The notes below the pieces were generated by a model. It had not been told where the DNA came from and ran no database searches. It was given only the letters and a program-made list of their open reading frames with translations. From Aplectana chamaeleonis (Eukaryota; Nematoda; Chromadorea; Rhabditida; Cosmocercidae), in NCBI GenBank assembly GCA_029168955.1, contig JAPDOI010001203.1, positions 62,001 to 126,000 of the forward strand: 64,000 nucleotides of DNA, given 5' to 3'. Position 1 is the stretch's first letter, and each line of letters begins with the position of its first letter. This document shows, piece after piece, positions 44,278-56,410 of this stretch. Both the position numbers and the translations under genes were made by a program.

Positions 44278-44562
44278 TATAGGCACAGACCAATCTCAAA
44301 ACCATTTTTCTGTTCCTCTGTTTATCTTGAAAATGGTCTCACGCTTATTCCAATACTACTGGAATCGCAGAAGACCTACTCGGAGCGGAGGTATGGAATC
44401 TCAAAAATTTAGCTGCTAAAGTATTGCGAGCGAGTTGTCCGAGGCTTGTAACTTCCGCCATTTGCAATCGATGTGTGCGAGCCGACCCGAACAAAGAGAG
44501 AGGTCGGGAATGAAGGGAAGAACGGGGTTGTCGATCGGAAACCATCGCTCATCTACCCACGA
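44278..44562. mobile_element. Partial subfamily 1A MITE
   Basis: Contains TTATCTTGAAAATGGTCTCA, GGCTTGTAACTTCCGCCA, GAATGAAGGGAAGAACGGGG and GGAAACCATCGCTCATC in the same order as 5479-5970. The left end begins AGGCACAGACC. The right terminus is missing. Confidence 0.6.
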
Positions 44563-44627
44563 TCAGCTTCGACCAAAAGCAGCTGAAAAACTATGGAGGT
44601 AACGCGGTGAAAAATGGGCCAGAATTA

Positions 44628-45070
44628 GAGTTTCTAGGGCCCAAAGAAGCCAGTTCCTGCACACGTGCACAGCCATGACGAAAAATATCGCAGTCTCATG
44701 CCGAGCCGTCAAAAATAATCGACATTTAGAGTACGAAATAAAAGCAAATTTACTGGATAAAAACAGTTGAACAATGAAAGAAAGGACTCCAGTCAATGTT
44801 TTTGACTAGATGTGTACATAAATCCGAAGGTTCATTGATTGAAATTCATTTTCAAGCCAACTGATGTACTTTATATTAGAGATCATCGATTCCGATGATG
44901 TGGAGTGGGCTCGTCCACCATCAAAAGACAAGAAAGTTCAGCTTTCAAATTTGGCCCAAAACAGTGGTTTTTTCGCGATTTTTTATTATAGGTCCTACTA
45001 CTCGAGACCCAGAAAAAGATTTGGAGAAAAAAAGACGACAACCATATTTGATCGCGACCACTGCCTTTAA
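44628..45070. repeat. 440-bp dispersed repeat shared with 61288-61731
   Basis: The two copies share GCACACGTGCACAGC, CTCATGCCGAGC, AAAACAGTTGAACAATGA, CACCATCAAAAGACAAGA and a right end GATCGCGACCACTGCCTTT. The right end is a TTAA-type terminus. The homology begins abruptly at 44628, so this copy is 5'-truncated relative to the longer element at 60499-61731. Confidence 0.75.
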
Positions 45071-45203
45071 AGGCACCATCCAAACTCGGAATCGTCCTCC
45101 AGTTTTCTGCTCGGACAGAATTTCACGCTGGTTGGTTTCTTCAGAATCGCTCAGAACCCACTACGAACGGAGTTATGGCCCCTCGTCATTCGCAGCTGTC
45201 GCT

Positions 45204-45685
45204 TTAAAGTCACAGTCCTAGCTCGTGGGCAAAATTTGATATTATGGTCCAACCGCTGTGTGTAGTAACCCTGCCAAACGCGGAATCTCAACTCTTCAGA
45301 ATAAGCGAGTAAAATCGAGCACCCATTCCCTCCGCCTCCCAAGTCAGCACCCATTCGCTCCGCCCTTATCACAGTTTCCAGGCTCAGTAGGAACGAGACT
45401 AGCCACGAAATTTGATCAAATCTACGTTCTTCCATTTGCTATCGGTCTAGCTTCGTATTGCGGTTCACTCTAGTGCGTTGGTTGCGAATGCCGAGGAAAA
45501 ACAAGCCCGAGACAACTCGTCCACGAATTTCTAGCTAGTATGATCCACAATCTTTGAGGGGCCATAACTCCGTTCGTAGTAGATTCTGAGAAAATCTGGA
45601 GACACCGCTGTTATCAGGGTGAAAATCTGTCCAAGGTATGCAGAAAAACTGGAAAACCATCCTGAGGTTGGACTGTGCCTTTAAA
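45204..45685. mobile_element. TTAA-bounded MITE-like element, family 3
   Basis: Starts TTAAAGTCACAGTCCTAGCT and ends GTTGGACTGTGCCTTTAA (482 bp). The interior includes GAATCTCAACTCTTCAGAAT and GGGGCCATAACTCCGTTCG. A truncated related element (45067-45203, starting TTAAAGGCACCATCC) abuts its left side. A further related stretch at 45760-45860 resembles 26490-26620. Confidence 0.65.
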
Positions 45686-45883
45686 GTAGACTCCAATACA
45701 CAGCTGGACCGATAGCGAATGGAAGAACGTAGATTTTGATCAGAATCCATGGCACTTCTCGTCCTTATTGAACCGAAACCACTGAGATGGGAGGAGCAAA
45801 TGAGTGCTCGATTTTTTCTCGCTTGTTCGTAAGAGTTGAGATTCCGCGTTAAGGCGTGGCTTACTCTGAGAGTTTTGGCCGAG

Positions 45884-45946
45884 AAATAGCCGCCAACTAG
45901 CCGCCAAATAATGCTTTCCGCAAAATAGCCGCAAAATAGCCGGCGA
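45884..45946. repeat. AAATAGCCGCC-type short tandem repeat
   Basis: AAATAGCCGC or a close variant occurs about five times in 63 bp. Simple-sequence expansion, not coding. Confidence 0.5.
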
Positions 45947-47124
45947 ATATGTGATATGTGGTCTGCTTGGGTATCCCTGCGGAAAAAGTGATCGGCATGG
46001 GCGTGCTTTTGGTGCTCATATGTTTTAACTTATGTACGTGCACCGATTTCGCACCATCGTATAATAAGGAGTCCGAAGTGTCAGTGCGATCCCTATAAAC
46101 AGTTACTTCAAACACTGTGGCATCAAACCTCTGCATGTTGCACAACTGAGTCCACCATTCGTCACATTGCTCCTGGCAATGGTTTTCGGCTTGTTAACAG
46201 GGTACGACTCAATACATACAAACTCTGATGCATATCCAGTCAACTTTAAATGAATGGAGCGGTCGCTTTCTCGTGGAATCATCAGTCATGTCCTAAAACT
46301 ACTTTCCGCTTGAACTTCGCGTTCTAAGTTTTGATTGATATACCAAACCACACCATTCAGGCAATCCTGAACGCAAACCTGGGTTTTTTATTATATTCGT
46401 GGCTAATACTGATATCCTTAAGGAAAGGTTTTCTACAGCCGTGGGTTTCCGTCGCTAAAAATAATTCGCTTCCCGCGCTGAAAGAGCTAATCTTTAACCT
46501 CTGGTCACGGTTCACTGGTCTGATATATTTCCCCCACAAATGCTTTTCGAAGCACTGGAACATCAGTAAAATAAAATGCTCTGGATTGAGAGGACGAGTT
46601 CTAGTTCCACTTCTGACGAGCCTGCATATGTCTTATATAAACCTCTATTTTTCATGGCTCTTCAATTTTATAGTCGTCATATTTTCTTCGCTCATGTTTT
46701 GAACCGGGAACATTGAAAAACATATGTATGTTGCACCAAGTTCTTTCTAGAACTCTGTTTCATTCTCCATTGCTTGAATACAAATCAGGTAGCAAAATCT
46801 CACTGCTTTTCTCTGACCTCAGATAGTTGAACTGGTTGCGAAAATTGTGACGGCTGACATCCGGTCTTAGAGAAGCTTCTTATCGTCCTTGAAATTCGGA
46901 CACACACACCGTAAATAGTCCCTGAGAAGCAGCTCTGCTTCCACGGAATGCGAGGCGCGAGACTCTAGAGCGACCGGATAATTTACATCACCGTATGCGT
47001 TGCTAGTGAGTTTTCGCGTTCATCGTGCTCGGGGGATACCAAGGGAACTACCATGAAAGGAACTTTCGTAGGCTCACCCCCTCATTCAGCTGGCTCTAAA
47101 GTCCTTCGTTGTGATTATTTCGAG
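45947..47124. other. Intergenic stretch, nothing supported
   Basis: A 123-codon frame at 46331-46702 is hydrophobic in patches, but has no recognisable family or splice support. No repeat with a partner recognised. Confidence 0.35.
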
Positions 47125-47176
47125 GAGAGAACAGTGAGACGTCCTCTTCTGAGAGGACGTCTCGCCATTCTTTCTC
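47125..47176. repeat. Hairpin with about 24-bp arms
   Basis: The left arm GAGAGAACAGTGAGACGTCC and the right arm GGACGTCTCGCCATTCTTTC are inverted, with a core GAGACGTCCTCT/AGAGGACGTCTC that is perfect around a 4-nt loop. The wider context resembles 16218-16290. Confidence 0.7.
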
Positions 47177-47305
47177 GACCGAGTGATAAAAACCCAATCC
47201 GGTCTACTCCCCTCAGGAAATTCCTCGCAAATGTGTGAGTCTTACACGATTTTCGGTTGTTTTTTGCCGTAACTGCAGTTCAACGTCGCAGTGCACGTTA
47301 TGGTA

Positions 47306-47663
47306 TGTTTACACAAGGTGCTGAGTTGATCGCAAAACGCTTGGCTCCGGGCGAGATTGAACCAGCATATTCCCTTTCCGGGAGCGCCTTATCGCACTGC
47401 TGCGAAGCCCCAGCGCCGCTCTCACTCAACTGCTCGGTAAAACTTCACCGAAGCAATCTCTGACGGTATTCCTGTTTCATCCCGTTATGCGGGTGAAAGG
47501 ATGATTGTTCCGGTGAAGATTTACCGAGCAGTTGAGTGAGAGCGGCGCTGGGGCTTCGGTGGTGCAGTGCGATAAGGCGCTCCACCGGAAAGGGATTATG
47601 CTGGTTCAATCTCGCCCGGAGCCAAGTTAAGTTTTATGATCAACTCAGCACCTTGTGTAAACA
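47306..47663. repeat. 358-bp foldback element
   Basis: Arms of about 150 nt start TGTTTACACAAGGTGCTGAG and run through GGGCGAGATTGAACCAGC, CGCCTTATCGCACTGC and CGGTAAAACTTCACCG. The right arm is a close complement. The loop is about 60 nt. A single arm recurs at 54205-54330. Flanking sequence at 47240-47300 also recurs, inverted, at 54331-54400, so the repeat unit is larger than the foldback. Confidence 0.8.
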
Positions 47664-47679
47664 AAAAATGTGTGAATGA

Positions 47680-49089
47680 TGAACGCGAAAGCAAAACCAC
47701 AACGTATAGGGTGATGCAAATCGGCCACTCTCGTTGTGGCTTCGTGCATCGCAATAGGATTCAGAGCTGGCTCTCTAGGATTGTATAGAGCACCTCTGTG
47801 CGAATTTCATAGAAAATATGAACAAAATGATGGCCGCTAGTACGGATTTCTATGGAATATGAACTGTTAGAGCCCCCGTGAGAGACTGTCTTCGCCTCAT
47901 GCGATATGGGAAGGTTCCAGAGTTGTGTCGAGAGAAAATCCACCATCGCTCTGGGGAAGTTCCTCCCCAATGCCTTAGTTGCCACAAAGCACGTGGTCTG
48001 TTCGAAAAGCGATTGATCAACTTTAAAGGTGAAAATCAGAGTCAAAGCGATGGAACCATAAAAACAAATGATCTTAATCAATGAGTTAAGAACATGGAGT
48101 TCACTTAGAATGAGTCATCTGATGTCGATTATGTTCTTCAGTGCTTTTTTCAAGGCAATCTAACTATGTAAAGTGGAATTCCAACGGAGCTCTACACTGA
48201 TTCACTGAGAGTCTATATTATGCTTCGAGTAACCCACATATTCTCTTTCCTTCCTTTCTGTTAACTTTTTTGTCATCACGTGCTGACTCCACCCTTCGTT
48301 TCGTCCAGTTCTCTTTCCCTTACTGGATTCGATTTCGGCTTCGGCTGCTGTGTTGCGAGAGACAATTAATTCTAATTTTTGAAGGATTGATCGGATTGTA
48401 TTTGAAGATTGCTCTAGTTGTGAGTTCAGTTCTCATTCCGATATCTTCATAAATTTTTGAAGGAGAGATGCAGACGTATGCTCTATTTCTTTCACTATTA
48501 AACTTCATTGAATCCGTTTCGCTGGCCAGGCTCTGCCTATATTATTATATAGAAGGTATTAATACTACAGCGAGTAGAAATCACCCATTCCTTCCACAAA
48601 ATCTCATTGCTAAGTAATTGAAAGACGTGCTTCTCTTACAGATGAAGAGTTCTAAAACAAATTGGAGCCTAAATTATTATTACAATAGGTTAAAGAGTTT
48701 CTATCTCTTGATCCTTCAGAGAGGAGATTACGCTAAGGTGTTTCTCCAGCGGAGATGGTGGGGTTTGGTGTGGGACAAGGTCGTGCGTAATTACATACGA
48801 CTAACGCCTAACGGGTTTATCGACCGACGGGCTTTTTGAGTGTTACGCGTAACGACTAATGACAAACGAAATGAACAGTATTTTCGTAAGCAATCTCAGA
48901 ATTAGATAGAAAATGAATAGTTGGTCAATTTGAGCTCTAACTCATAGATTAAATCAGGATTAATACTTATTGCTCAGTTGATTGTTCGAGGTGGGTGATT
49001 CAAAACAATAGTGGTCTTCTGTTTTATTATTTCTAATGACACTGATACGCAGTTCTGAAACTCCCACATTATGATCCCAAGCTAAAACC
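47680..49089. other. Intergenic stretch, nothing supported
   Basis: AT-rich with short frames of at most 106 codons (47761-48081 minus), none recognisable. No repeat partner noticed. Confidence 0.35.
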
Positions 49090-49582
49090 TTAAAGGCAGT
49101 GTTCGCGATAATCTTCGATTTTGAGATTAATTGCTGATCCGATTGTTTAGCCCCCGTGTAGAATCGAAGTGCCGCAGAAATGGAGGAATACGCACCAGAA
49201 GGGCACGAAGTCCTCAAATTTCACCCCGTCTCTTGAGTCTCACTGGAACGGTTTGTTGTGACAATAAAATCCATTGTGGAACCGTTTTTTAGCAATTCAT
49301 TACTTTCTGTTGCTTCGTATTTTCTTTCATACCCTAACTAATACTGTTTCGCCTAAATATTCTTCCATTTTTGATTAGCCCCATTTTTTTCCGGCGACAA
49401 CCACCGTGAACATGTTCATCCAATCAGACAACTAGTCCAGGCCAGAGAATAATGCCTTTGAAAAAAAGACGTTTTAGTGCGTTTCTCGCTGTTTCTTCGT
49501 AGTTTTGGTAGAACTTGGTTGCCAACGCATTGTTTTGAGTAAAAAATTTGGGAACTCAGATCATCGTGAATACTGCCTTCAA
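49090..49582. mobile_element. TTAA-type MITE-like element, subfamily 1B (uninterrupted)
   Basis: TTAAAGGCAGTGTTCGCGAT at the left and ATCGTGAATACTGCCTTCAA at the right bound 493 bp. The interior includes GGTTTGTTGTGACAATAAAA, ACCCTAACTAATACTGTTTC and GACAACTAGTCCAGGCCAG. It serves as the intact reference for the split copy at 36799-38112. Same family as 58010-58501, which lies in opposite orientation. Confidence 0.8.
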
Positions 49583-50928
49583 TCAAGCGAATATGAGCAT
49601 TTTCATAGCCTATCCTCCAGAAAGCAAACCGGGTAGGTGACCGCGTCCTGCGGCTGAAGCAGATTGCAAGCTTCTTTGTCTTGCCGACGACTTTCTTTTC
49701 ATTTTTTAGTTCAGTATTCAGTTCGTTAGGCTATAAAATATTAAAATAAAAACTGAAGAATTGTCGACGAGACTAAGAAAATTCACCTGTGATCTGCTTC
49801 ACTCGCGAGGCGCGGCCACCTACCCAGCTCACTTTTTGGAAACGAGACTGTAGCTGCAGATAGGAGAAGACGCACAGCGATTTTTCGCGTGTTAAACTCC
49901 CTACTTCGCAGCGGACGGTCGCGCCGCGGCAATCACTGAGCAGCCGTTCAGCCTATAGGGTTCTGTGTCATATCCCGCCCTGAGCTACAGGTTCCAAGAA
50001 AATACAAGCTTGGAACGTTTGTTTTTTGCGCTTTATGTACCTTCCAAAATGCGCATTGGTCTTTGTCAAATCCAGAAACGGACCTTAAAATTGTGTTCAG
50101 CGCCCAAAACTGCTCACCTGAGCGAAGTTTGGGTGAAGGCACATTTTCCCAACTTTGTAGAGACTGAGAGCGTTTGAACTTGTACGAATTTTCGCTTGGG
50201 CGTTTACTTATGCCAATTAGAGGGCTCTAGCAGTCTTTGAAAAATTTTCCAGATTTAACCTAAAATCCTCCCACTTGGGTTATTTAGGGCGCTGATCACG
50301 AATTAGAGGTTTACCTGCCGATTTTCCGATGTTTTCGACTAAAATCGTTTAAAGCCTTCAACCGTTTGAAATTTTCAGCGCAAAATGCGACTTTTCACGA
50401 TCCCGGAACGCTAAGACAGAAAGGGTCTAAAATGTTTCTGTAAGGGTTATTTGGAGTGTTAGACACAAATCTCAAGTCCTTTCATCGATTTTTGGCAGCT
50501 TACGGTAGATTACGGTGGATATACGGCAGTTTAGTCAAGGTCTTCCATGGGACCCCCGGGGGACGAGACATCCTGAAAAATTTCTACTGACAGTTGTGGG
50601 GGATGGATAGGGTAACAGAAATCTATGTTGCGTTTTCCCTACGGACCCTACGATATTCCGGAAAAACAGAAAAAGCGATTGAAACTACTTGCAACCTTCT
50701 AATCGGAGCAGCTGCAGTGGACTCATATGCTCCGCACACATTTAGGTACAGTGAAATATTCATATACAAGATTTCACGAATTGATTCTGGCCTATTCGTG
50801 AGATATAAGCCGTTTCCGAGCTCACCTTGCATCCCATTCCTCTTATCACTTGATTGAAGTTGCCCTAGCCAGCGAGAAGGGATGGTCGAGAGGATAATGA
50901 CCATGAATACTAAATTACGCAGGGTCCT
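49583..50928. other. Intergenic stretch, nothing supported
   Basis: No gene supported. Overlapping frames at 50594-50946 lack recognisable similarity. Inverted motifs around 49640-49800 (GGTAGGTGACCGCG / CGCGGCCACCTACC) are loosely complementary and could be a decayed foldback. Confidence 0.35.
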
Positions 50929-51010
50929 CCTAAAGGCACAGGACACCCAAAAAAATAATTTTCAGATTTCTTGCTGATCTTGGAGAGAGTCACATGCCGA
51001 TCACAGAATT
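50929..51010. mobile_element. Truncated family 2 MITE, left end only
   Basis: CTAAAGGCACAGGACACCC followed by GGAGAGAGTCACATGCCGAT matches the first 80 nt of 10967-11457 and then stops. The complete copy begins 43 nt further on. Confidence 0.6.
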
Positions 51011-51052
51011 TTGTAGATTTTTCGATAACGTTTTTCATTGTGACCACTGTCT

Positions 51053-51516
51053 TTAAAGGCATAGAACACAAAAGAAATTATTTTTTTACTTTTAGAGCTA
51101 GCGTTGGAGAGAGTTGCAAGCTGATCACAACTGTACCTCCAAAATCTTTCAAGACCCCCTTGGAACAGAGTGATGGCTCTTCAAAGATGCCTAGATTTTG
51201 AGTGCGAACAAATTGGTGGACGAGTGGTCTCAGGCCTGTATTTCTCTTCATTCGCAATCGTTGCGTGAGTGAAAGCCAGGATAAGGAGACAGTCCGGTCG
51301 TGGACTGAAGAACGACGACTTGTTGGAATTAATTCATGCTTCGAGACGCTATCGAGTTCGAAAATCTGTTAGGGGGTCGGGCCTGTGGTTATCGCTTATA
51401 TCTCGCTTATTTGGAGGAAATGAGATCTGGCATTTGGCACGTGTTATACAGGAGGGGTCTTCTACACAATTACATGAAAATCTAGAATTTCATATCTGAG
51501 GGTGTACTGTGTCTTT
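51053..51516. mobile_element. TTAA-bounded MITE-like element, family 2
   Basis: Starts TTAAAGGCATAGAACAC and ends GGTGTACTGTGTCTTTA. The interior matches 10967-11457 throughout (GGAGAGAGTTGC, TGGACGAGTGGTCTC, GGGGGTCGGGCCTGTGG), but without the internal 20-bp duplication of that copy. Confidence 0.7.
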
Positions 51517-51952
51517 AGACAGGCAGAAGTGACCGTTTTTCCATAACGTTTATCGCTCTGAATACTGAGTAAGTTGACACATTAAAACATGACGAATCTC
51601 GTAGAACACCTCCATTTTGGCAAAACAGTGTGAGGGAACACGTATGGATAAACAGTTGCTGCTGCCTCTTTAGGTTTTCTCAATTGCGAAGGAATGCTGG
51701 GGTTGTGGGTTCGATTCCTGCAATACATCTTCTGAAAAGATTGTTTTGCATTTATTCTATTGCTTATCCACGAGGTTTCTCATTCACATCTTAACTAGCT
51801 TTTTCCAATCTTATTGGATTTACAATTTCTATCGCTTGAATCCCTGTAGTATAAGAGCATTTCCTTACCTTATTCAAAAATTATTCTTCTCACCTTCTTA
51901 AGCTAGCATTTTGGGTCTTTCCTTCGGGTTAAAGCATTTCCTTTAAATGCAC

Positions 51953-52396
51953 AGTACACCCTCCAATACGAATTTGGCCATTTTCATGTTATTGTGTAGT
52001 GAACCCATCCTGTATAACACTTGCCAAGTGCGAAATGTGAATTCCTACAAATAAGCGAGATATAGGTGACTACCGCGAGCCCGACCCCTTCATTCACCAC
52101 CACAGGCTACACCCCCTTCCACACTTTTGAACTCAATAGCGGCTAGGTGAATGGGTTGAATTTCAACCCCGTCGTCGTTCTTCACTTCCTTGCCGGCCTG
52201 CCTCCTCATTCCGCTTACCCGTGGCAACTCGTCCACTAAGTTTTCGCCCTTGAAATACAGTCATTTTTGAGGAGCCATAACTCCGTTTGCAGGGGGCCTT
52301 GAGCGATCTCAGAGATACCATTCTGATTAGCGTGTGCTATTCTCCAAGATAGGCATAAAATCTGAAAAATAGTTCGCTGGGTATCCTGTACCTTCA
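51953..52396. mobile_element. Family 2 MITE, reverse orientation
   Basis: TTAAATGCACAGTACACCC at the left and GGTATCCTGTACCTTCAA at the right. The reverse complement matches 51053-51516, with which it forms a convergent pair about 440 bp apart. Confidence 0.65.
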
Positions 52397-54204
52397 AGCC
52401 ATGATTTTTGTCGTTTATGAATCCACCCTAGGGCAAGTTACTGGACAATACCTGTGCAAAGAGCGGCAGTACCTGGGCCAAGAGTCTGGCAGTCTTTTAG
52501 CGAGAAATTGCATCCTCCATCCAGGGACTACCGTTCATAGTCCGAGTCAAGACCACTAGTTAGCTCACAACGGACACTAGCTTGCACGACAGAAACGACC
52601 ACTCAACGGTTATCGGACAATCATTTGGAACCAAAGAACGCAAATCATTGGGGCCACTCGATACAGAGGCGCTAGATCTTGGCGTCCGGCTCGGTTAGCA
52701 GTTCATCGCCTTTAAGTCCTTCCACCTCTGGCCGCTCACGTATGTCGCAAATATGCTAGAGAGTAATTATCAAGTTGAAAGAGCTTTCGGATGGAGTGTC
52801 GACGATTAGCGATTAGCGAGCTAGTGTAGAAATGCAGACGCTAATCAGTAGTCACTTTTAGTTTAGGACGCTAACTTGGTGTTAGACAAGTGCTTATGGT
52901 TAGTAGCTATTCGATAACGCTTTCACTCAAGGCGACTAACGCTTTCGTCTTGAGCGGAGAACTAGCTTCCTAGGGAATGACAGAGCCGTTTTTGAAGAAA
53001 TTCTTACCATTTAACAGCTTTTCTGTTCGTTAGTTGAAAAATGGATTTGACTACAGACTCTCAGTTTCAAGTCACGAATTTTCTAATTTACCCAATTCTT
53101 GCCCATTTCTCTGCTCGGTCAGAAGATGTAGTGAACCGGGGCTTAATTCTTTCTAGCTGTTTACTTGCTTCCTCGAGCTATTCCTTCTGGGACGAGTGAC
53201 GTCGTAGCCTAATCTAGATAGCTGAATAGCCGGAGAACCTTAGCAGTACACAGTTTCCGACGTCTAATGTGCCGCTACTAGATTTGATAAAAGTTTCCAA
53301 CGTGAAACTCTGTTAGATCTTTTGACTTTTTCATGCATGTTAACTTCTACGAAACATATAGTAGCGAAGAAGTAAGTGAAGCACCGAGCTATGTAAGTCT
53401 CGACAGAATCGTGTAGTTTGTTCACACCATGAAGCAATCACCACTTCCTCGCGAGTGCTGGTCAGCGAAAACTCCTAAGATACGAGAGCATGGGTTCGTC
53501 AAAACCAGCGGGGTTCGAGACATGTTTAAAAACGGCTTGCATTAGATTCACTGACTTCACTAATTCTTCCCAAAGGCTTTCTTGAGCAAAAAAGCTTTTT
53601 GAAGAAGCTTTTCCACACTCAGGTAGGAAAGATCTCTGACTACGCTTCAAATTCGAGCAAAAAGGTTGCGGACTCTTACAGTTTAGCTATCACTCTGGTC
53701 ACTAATGACCTTACCGAAGTGGCTTCCCAAGGAGGCACTCACGTCTGCATGAAGATGCCGCCTGCTCGGAAGCAACAAGATAAGACACTATGATAGAGGG
53801 TAAACAGGGACATATTTCAGTCGCAACGGTCAGAAGTTCATTTTCCCAAAGTGCACCATCAGAAAAATGCATAGGGAGAAAGAGTAATGGAAAGTATGGG
53901 AACACTATTTTTTTTCAAAGCGCACCTACAATTAGGGTATAATATTCACTCTTCGGCAATCATTCTTGTCGGTAAGATAATCAGAATTGCTACCGCCAAA
54001 CACATGCATCCATTTCTGTTTGCTCCTTCTTCTGAAGACATCATTCACGAATTCCAATTCCGACTTTTACATAGGAGAAGAAACTCTGATACTCTGCGTG
54101 TTAACTACCATGAAAAATGTAAGAGAGGAAACTGTTTTTCGTTGACAGTTCCGGTGTGGGAAAAGAAGCTTCACCCGGCATGTGGAGGAAAGGCAGCCTT
54201 TACA
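52397..54204. other. Intergenic stretch, nothing supported
   Basis: No gene or partner repeat recognised. A 112-codon plus-strand frame at 53887-54225 has no recognisable similarity and runs into the foldback arm at 54205. Confidence 0.35.
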
Positions 54205-54400
54205 TATGTTTACACAAGGTGTTGAGTTGATCGCAAAACGCTTGGCGCTGGGCGAGATTGAACCAGCTTATTCCCTTTCCGGTTAAGCGCCTTATCGCAC
54301 TGCACCTCCGAAGCCCCAACGCCGCTCTCACCTACACTGCGTGCACTGCGACGATAAACAGAGTTACGGCAAAAAACAAGCGAAAACTGTGGAAGTCTCT
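54205..54400 (+). repeat. Solo arm of the 47306-47663 foldback plus inverted flank
   Basis: TGTTTACACAAGGTGTTGAG through GAAGCCCCAACGCCGCTCTC (to about 54330) is one arm of that foldback. It is joined to the inverted version of its outer flank (GTGCACTGCGACGATAAACA, GTTACGGCAAAAAACAAGCG). The second arm and loop are absent, as if the hairpin had been lost or excised. Confidence 0.7.
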
Positions 54401-54634
54401 ACATAGTTAAGCCATAAAGTTTATCGACTTATAGTTTCTATTCGTACTGTTTCACTTGTCTCATTCACTTTCCTTCTCGTTTAAGGACGGGTGAGAATAC
54501 TAGATGACGAACTGAGAATGGGCGATAGTTTGCCCCTTTACTCCCACTTCCAGCGCAAGCTTGAAGGCAGATCACGCGCTGGAAATCCCTACTACGTTTT
54601 TTTTCTTATTTTTGAAAAGACATATATATACAGC

Positions 54635-55129
54635 TCACCGTAATGTTGAAAGGACATAGTGCGGTTGCGGTCACACACTAAAACTACGGTGGAAGACGGT
54701 AGATTTCATTATTAATTTACAGCACAGCTGATTTCCTGGGTGAGTCACGGTTTGTCTTTTTTTCTTTTTTGCTTCTTCATTATTTTTGTTTCTGACTCTT
54801 ACAATATCACGAATAGGGGCTTTTCGTAGTGTGTGAGAGTAAGTTGCCGCTTTTTCCGATTTTATAACATAATTTCAAAAACAAAAACACTTTGAAGCCC
54901 AAATAAACGGCTAATTTACCTTACGCATTAAGTATAGCCCCTATTCGCAATATCTAAAGAGTCAGAAACAGAAATAATGCCAAAATAAACATAAAAAAAA
55001 AGAAGAAAAACAGTAACTCATCCAGAAAATCAGCTGTGCTATCGATCGATAACGAAATTTGGCGTCTTCCACCGTAGTTTTGGTGTGTGACCGCAACTGC
55101 ACATGTCCTCTTAACATTGCGGTAAAGTG
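54635..55129. repeat. 495-bp foldback element
   Basis: The arms of about 190 nt are close complements, including GTTGCGGTCACACAC, AAAACTACGGTGGAAGACG, GCACAGCTGATTT and GAATAGGGGCT. The outer ends are TCACCGTAATGTTGAAAGGA and the complement of CACTTTACCGCAATGTTAAG. The central 110 nt is AT-rich and not inverted. No coding content. Confidence 0.8.
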
Positions 55130-55470
55130 AACCTACTTGAACAATATAACTGACGGAGGAACCAGGCTACGGCGCGAGGTGTGATACAACCCAACATTGG
55201 TCCAACCCCCCACCCAACAAGTCAAGCGATTTGCTCAGACCCCCTCCCCTGGGAAAGGAAAGTGATGGCGACGATCGTAGGGGGGAGGTCCTCACTTCGT
55301 AACTTTTTGTAGTGAACGAATTCCCAGACCAAGGCTACGTTTGTGCATCGATTGTATCAATAAATCCTAATAACGCAATGAACAAATGTTTTCCATGAAA
55401 GCAGACAAAAACAACACTCCTGCGACAATGACACCAAATGCTTCTTCTTTGGCTGAACATTCGTTAGTAC

Positions 55471-56410
55471 CCTGAGGGCACATAGGTGCGGTGTTCGGCA
55501 TGAAAAACACAATAAGTACTATGCTGTTCAGATGTTAAAACGCACCCAAAATTTCATGGACGAAGCTTTAAGCCGAACAGCGCTACATAGGGTGAGCGGA
55601 GCTTGTTTTCATGCCCTGAGGGCACATAGGTGCGGTTTCCTGCATGAAAACCACATTTAGTAGTTGGCTGTTCTGATGTGAAAGCACTCGAGATTTCATG
55701 GGCGCAACTTCAAGCCGAACAGCGCTACTTTGGGTGGGGTCCATGAAAAAATCGATTGCTTCGAAATATTTACAAGTATTTATCGAAATTTCAATTAGGG
55801 AGTTTTGCTTTGCGGAAAACCTAGTCACCGACCCGAGTAATCGAATTAGTTCTTCTAGCCGGTTCAAAACGCTTTTTGAAGACCCATTTTCAGGTGTGAT
55901 ACAATCGATTGTATCACACCTAATTTGTATGGATTTAGGTGTGATAGAATCGATTGTATCACACCTAAAAATGGGTCTTCAAAGACCGTTTTTACCCGGG
56001 TAAAAGATTGAAATTGATCAATTGGGGCCGTGACTAGGTTTTCCGCACGTTGTAGCGGAGCGAAACTCCCTAATTCAATTTTCGTTAAATACTTGTAAAT
56101 ATTTCACAGCTATCGATTTTTTATGAACCCCGTCCCACGTGGCGCTGTTCGGCTTGAAGCTGTGGCCATTAAAAAAATGAGTGCGTTTCATATCCGGAGC
56201 CAGTTACTATTTGTGGATTTCATGCCCGAAACGGCACCTATATGCCCTGAGTGCACGAAAACAGGCTCCGCCCACCCTCTTGGGCCTAGTGCTGCGTTCA
56301 TGAAATTCAGCTTAAAGCTGTGGCCATGAGTTTTGGGTGCGTTTTCGTATCTGGATAGCCAATTACTAGTTGTGGTTTTCATGCCCGAAACCGCGCCTAT
56401 GTGCCCTCAG
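55471..56410. repeat. 940-bp foldback with duplicated arms and two central palindromes
   Basis: Each arm contains two tandem units of about 130-140 bp that begin CCTGAGGGCACATAGGTGCG and include AAGCCGAACAGCGCTAC. Inward of these the arms share TCGATTGCTTCGAAATATTT, GGGAGTTTTGC and CGACCCGAGTAATCG-like blocks, ending in GAAGACCCATTTT. The centre has two 30-bp palindromes, 55892-55921 (perfect) and 55937-55966 (one mismatch), both built on AATCGATT. The terminal CCTGAGGGCA and TGCCCTCAG are complementary. No target duplication or protein recognised. Confidence 0.85.

Noticed and set aside
46331..46702. Hydrophobic 123-codon frame as an extra receptor exon
   Set aside because: It does not align with any exon of gene A or B, and the phases of flanking AG/GT sites do not fit.
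51660..51728. tRNA-like segment around GTGGGTTCGATTCCTGC
   Set aside because: The T-arm-like hairpin is present, but I could not build matching D and anticodon arms or an acceptor stem.
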